Shown here: piece by piece, positions 62,012 to 64,000 of the stretch | How the letters are laid out: every line of letters starts with the position of its first letter | Numbering within the stretch: position 1 is the stretch's first letter | NCBI GenBank assembly: GCA_016873255.1 | Contig: VGXR01000006.1 | Location: forward strand, 1-64,000 | Reading direction: 5' to 3' | DNA length: 64,000 nucleotides | Origin: Planctomycetota bacterium | GTDB lineage: Bacteria > Planctomycetota > Phycisphaerae > Phycisphaerales > SM1A02 | The notes under the pieces: model-generated | The model's input: the letters and a program-made list of their open reading frames with translations, nothing else | Database searches by the model: none | Told to the model about the DNA's origin: nothing | Made by a program: the position numbers and the translations under genes

Positions 62012-64000
62012 ATGCGCATCGCCCCGACCGCTGCATGCTGCCTGCTGACGGCACTGGCCGCCCCCGCAGCGGCACAGGAGTTCGTGCACTTCGAGAGCCC
62101 GCACTCGCACCCCGTCGAGCTCTCGCCGGACGGCCTCCGCCTGCTCGTGGTGAACACGCCGGGGGGCCGCCTCGAGGTCTTCGACCTGCCCGCGTCGGGC
62201 CTTCCGCTGCACGTGGCGTCCGTCGCGGTGGGCGTGGAGCCCGTCGCGGTGCGCATGCGAACGCCCACCGAGGCGTGGGTGGTGAACCGAGTCTCCGACT
62301 CGGTGAGCATCGTCGACCTCTCCGCGCTGCGCGTGATGGACACCGTGCTCGTGGGCGACGAGCCCGCCGACATCGTCTTCGCGGGAACGCCGCGGCGCGC
62401 GTTCGTCTCGCTCGGCCACGAGAACGCCCTCGAGGTGATCGAGCCCGCCGCGCCGCACGCCGCGCATGCGCGCGTGGCGATCGCAGGCAAGGAGCCGCGC
62501 GCGCTGGCGACCGACGGAACGCGCGTCTACGCCGCCATCTTCCAGAGCGGCAACGCCACGACGGTGGTGCCCGCCGACCGCGTGTCCTCGGCTGCGCTCA
62601 GCCCCTACCCCGGTGCACCGAACCCGCCGCCGAACGCGGGCGCAGGCTTCGACCCGCCGATGAACCCGGCGCTGCCGCCGCCGCCGCCCACCGGCGTCAT
62701 CGTGCGCCGCGATGGTGCCGGACGGTGGCGCGACGTGAACGGCGCCGACTGGACCACGGCCGTGACCTGGGGCGTGCTCGACCATGACGTCGCCATCGTC
62801 GACGCGCAGTCGCACGTAGTCACGCACGCAGGCGGCGCGTTCACCGCTTCGACGGCGCTTGCCCCGCTGCCGGACGGACGCGTGCTTGCCATCGGCATGG
62901 ATTCGCGCAACGAGCTGCGATTCGAGAAGCACATCCAAGGTGTGTTCGTCCGGTCGCTGGCCTCGGTGCTCGACCCCGCCTCCGCCACGCTCGCCGCGCC
63001 GTTCGACCTGAACCCGCACCTCGACTACGCCGTCCGCAGCATCCCGATGCCGGCGCGCACCGCGTCGGTCGGCGATCCGCGCGGCCTCGCCGTCAGCGCG
63101 GACGGCACGCGCGCATACGTGTCGGGCATGGGGTCATCGAACGTGGCGATGGTCGATACCGCCACCGGCGCACGCCTCGCGACAGCGCCTGTCGCGACCG
63201 GCGCCACGGGGCTCGCGCTCGACGAAGCACGCGGGCTGCTCTACGTGGCCAGCCGGTTCGACGGTGCGGTGTCGGTGCTGCGCGCCGACACGCTGGCGAC
63301 GCTCGGCACGTCGCGCTACTTCGACCCGACGCCCTTCGACATCGGCCGCGGGCGGCCGTTCCTCTTCGACACCCACCTCACCTCGGGCCTCGGGCAGGCT
63401 TCGTGCGCCACCTGCCACTTCGACGCACGCACCGACGGGCTGCCGTGGGACCTCGGCAACCCCGCCGGCCTCGAGGCCGAGTTCGACCAGGTGTGCTTCG
63501 GCCCCAACGGCCAGGCCGGCGCACTGGACTGCTCGCCGTGGCACCCCGTGAAGGGCCCGATGATCGGCCAGACGCTCGTGGGCATGTCCGGCACCGAGCC
63601 CTTCCACTGGCGCGGCGACCGCGCGTACATCGCCAACTTCGCGCACACCGCGCACAACCTGCAGGGCGCGGACGGCGACATGACAGAGGAGCAGCTCAAG
63701 CAAATGCAGGAATACCTGGCCTCCATCGCGCAGGCACCCAGCCCGCTGCGCACGCTCGAGGGCGGGTTCCTCCAGCAAGTGGAGGACGGCGACCCTGCGC
63801 ACGGCAAGGCGCTCTTCGAGGCATCGCACGGCAATGCGCTCAGCTGCATCGACTGCCATAGCGGCCCGCTCGGGAGCGGCGCATTCGTCGTGCGGCAGGA
63901 CCTCTCGGGAGACGACCAGCTCTTCGCGGTGCCGCACCTCTCGCCGATGCGCGACAAGCGCGGGTTCGAGTCGCTGACTTCCGGCACAAACCTGCGCGGC
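62012..64000 (+). CDS. Exported YVTN beta-propeller/cytochrome c protein (3' end outside)
   Basis: 663 residues present, frame still open at the window edge. AGGA before ATG 62012, signal peptide (TALAAPAAAQ). Residues 25-440 hold propeller blades (VELSPDGLRLLVVNTPGGRLEVFDL; GLAVSADGTRAYVSGM; GLALDEARGLLYVAS). Two haem-binding CxxCH sites: CATCH at about 465 and CIDCH at about 612, with conserved MIGQTLVGMSGTEPFHWRGD between. Likely a periplasmic electron-transfer or peroxidase/MauG-like-associated protein; exact role open. Divergent from mgtE. Confidence 0.82.
   Translation, partial: MRIAPTAACCLLTALAAPAAAQEFVHFESPHSHPVELSPDGLRLLVVNTPGGRLEVFDLPASGLPLHVASVAVGVEPVAVRMRTPTEAWVVNRVSDSVSIVDLSALRVMDTVLVGDEPADIVFAGTPRRAFVSLGHENALEVIEPAAPHAAHARVAIAGKEPRALATDGTRVYAAIFQSGNATTVVPADRVSSAALSPYPGAPNPPPNAGAGFDPPMNPALPPPPPTGVIVRRDGAGRWRDVNGADWTTAVTWGVLDHDVAIVDAQSHVVTHAGGAFTASTALAPLPDGRVLAIGMDSRNELRFEKHIQGVFVRSLASVLDPASATLAAPFDLNPHLDYAVRSIPMPARTASVGDPRGLAVSADGTRAYVSGMGSSNVAMVDTATGARLATAPVATGATGLALDEARGLLYVASRFDGAVSVLRADTLATLGTSRYFDPTPFDIGRGRPFLFDTHLTSGLGQASCATCHFDARTDGLPWDLGNPAGLEAEFDQVCFGPNGQAGALDCSPWHPVKGPMIGQTLVGMSGTEPFHWRGDRAYIANFAHTAHNLQGADGDMTEEQLKQMQEYLASIAQAPSPLRTLEGGFLQQVEDGDPAHGKALFEASHGNALSCIDCHSGPLGSGAFVVRQDLSGDDQLFAVPHLSPMRDKRGFESLTSGTNLRG

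Overview
The window is high-GC DNA that I infer to be chromosome from a planctomycete of the Phycisphaerae type. The evidence is three secreted proteins ending in a PAPGAL(A)LLG-helix-RRRR sorting tail (an exosortase PEP-CTERM variant), a C-terminal dockerin-like repeat pair on a sugar dehydrogenase, and a membrane protein with an excisionase-like HTH at its N-terminus. The lineage is inferred from these families; no 16S rRNA or other formal marker is present. Genes are tightly packed with many 4-bp stop/start overlaps. No gap exceeds 300 bp, and no tRNA, rRNA, CRISPR array, insertion sequence or phage gene was recognised.

Layout. 1-12000: an AmpG-like transporter fragment, PEP-CTERM protein 1, sucD, cysE plus an SGNH hydrolase, then a minus-strand run (DinB-like protein, 886-aa secreted protein, MIP channel, 674-aa secreted protein) and a PIN-PhoH ATPase. 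12000-21000: a NIF3-family protein meets a cobalamin protein with CarH-like light-sensor motifs. Next comes the fatty-acid/phospholipid cluster rpmF-plsX-fabH-fabD-(lipoprotein)-fabG-acpP-fabF on the minus strand. 21100-23000: rnhA and an rpsL-rpsG operon whose end carries a small tandem-repeat array. 23000-37000: housekeeping and signalling genes (ThiF-like E1, Bax1-I, ROK kinase, gatCA, 7TM-HD phosphohydrolase, mutY, HTH-membrane protein, psd, GAF protein, tsaB, metallophosphoesterase, DUF1573 protein). 37000-49400: secreted and envelope enzymes (sugar dehydrogenase-dockerin, M28 peptidase, MsrB-MsrA lipoprotein, Tat amidase, OprB-like porin, alpha/beta hydrolase, phosphatase-TPR protein, PEP-CTERM protein 2).

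49650-59306 is the most notable region: a nearly self-contained kynurenine pathway from tryptophan to past 2-aminomuconate. The minus-strand run is kynA, 3-hydroxyanthranilate dioxygenase, ACMS decarboxylase, kynU, kmo, kynB. It converges on a plus-strand pair, 2-aminomuconate-semialdehyde dehydrogenase and a RidA-type deaminase, next to a GH29 fucosidase. ACMS decarboxylase diverts flux from quinolinate, so the cluster should be catabolic rather than NAD-forming. Its junctions carry two families of repeated and inverted sequences that no gene explains. 59400-64000: PEP-CTERM protein 3, the Mg transporter MgtE, and a beta-propeller/multi-haem cytochrome c cut by the window edge.

All functional calls come from reading motifs and family resemblance; no searches were run.
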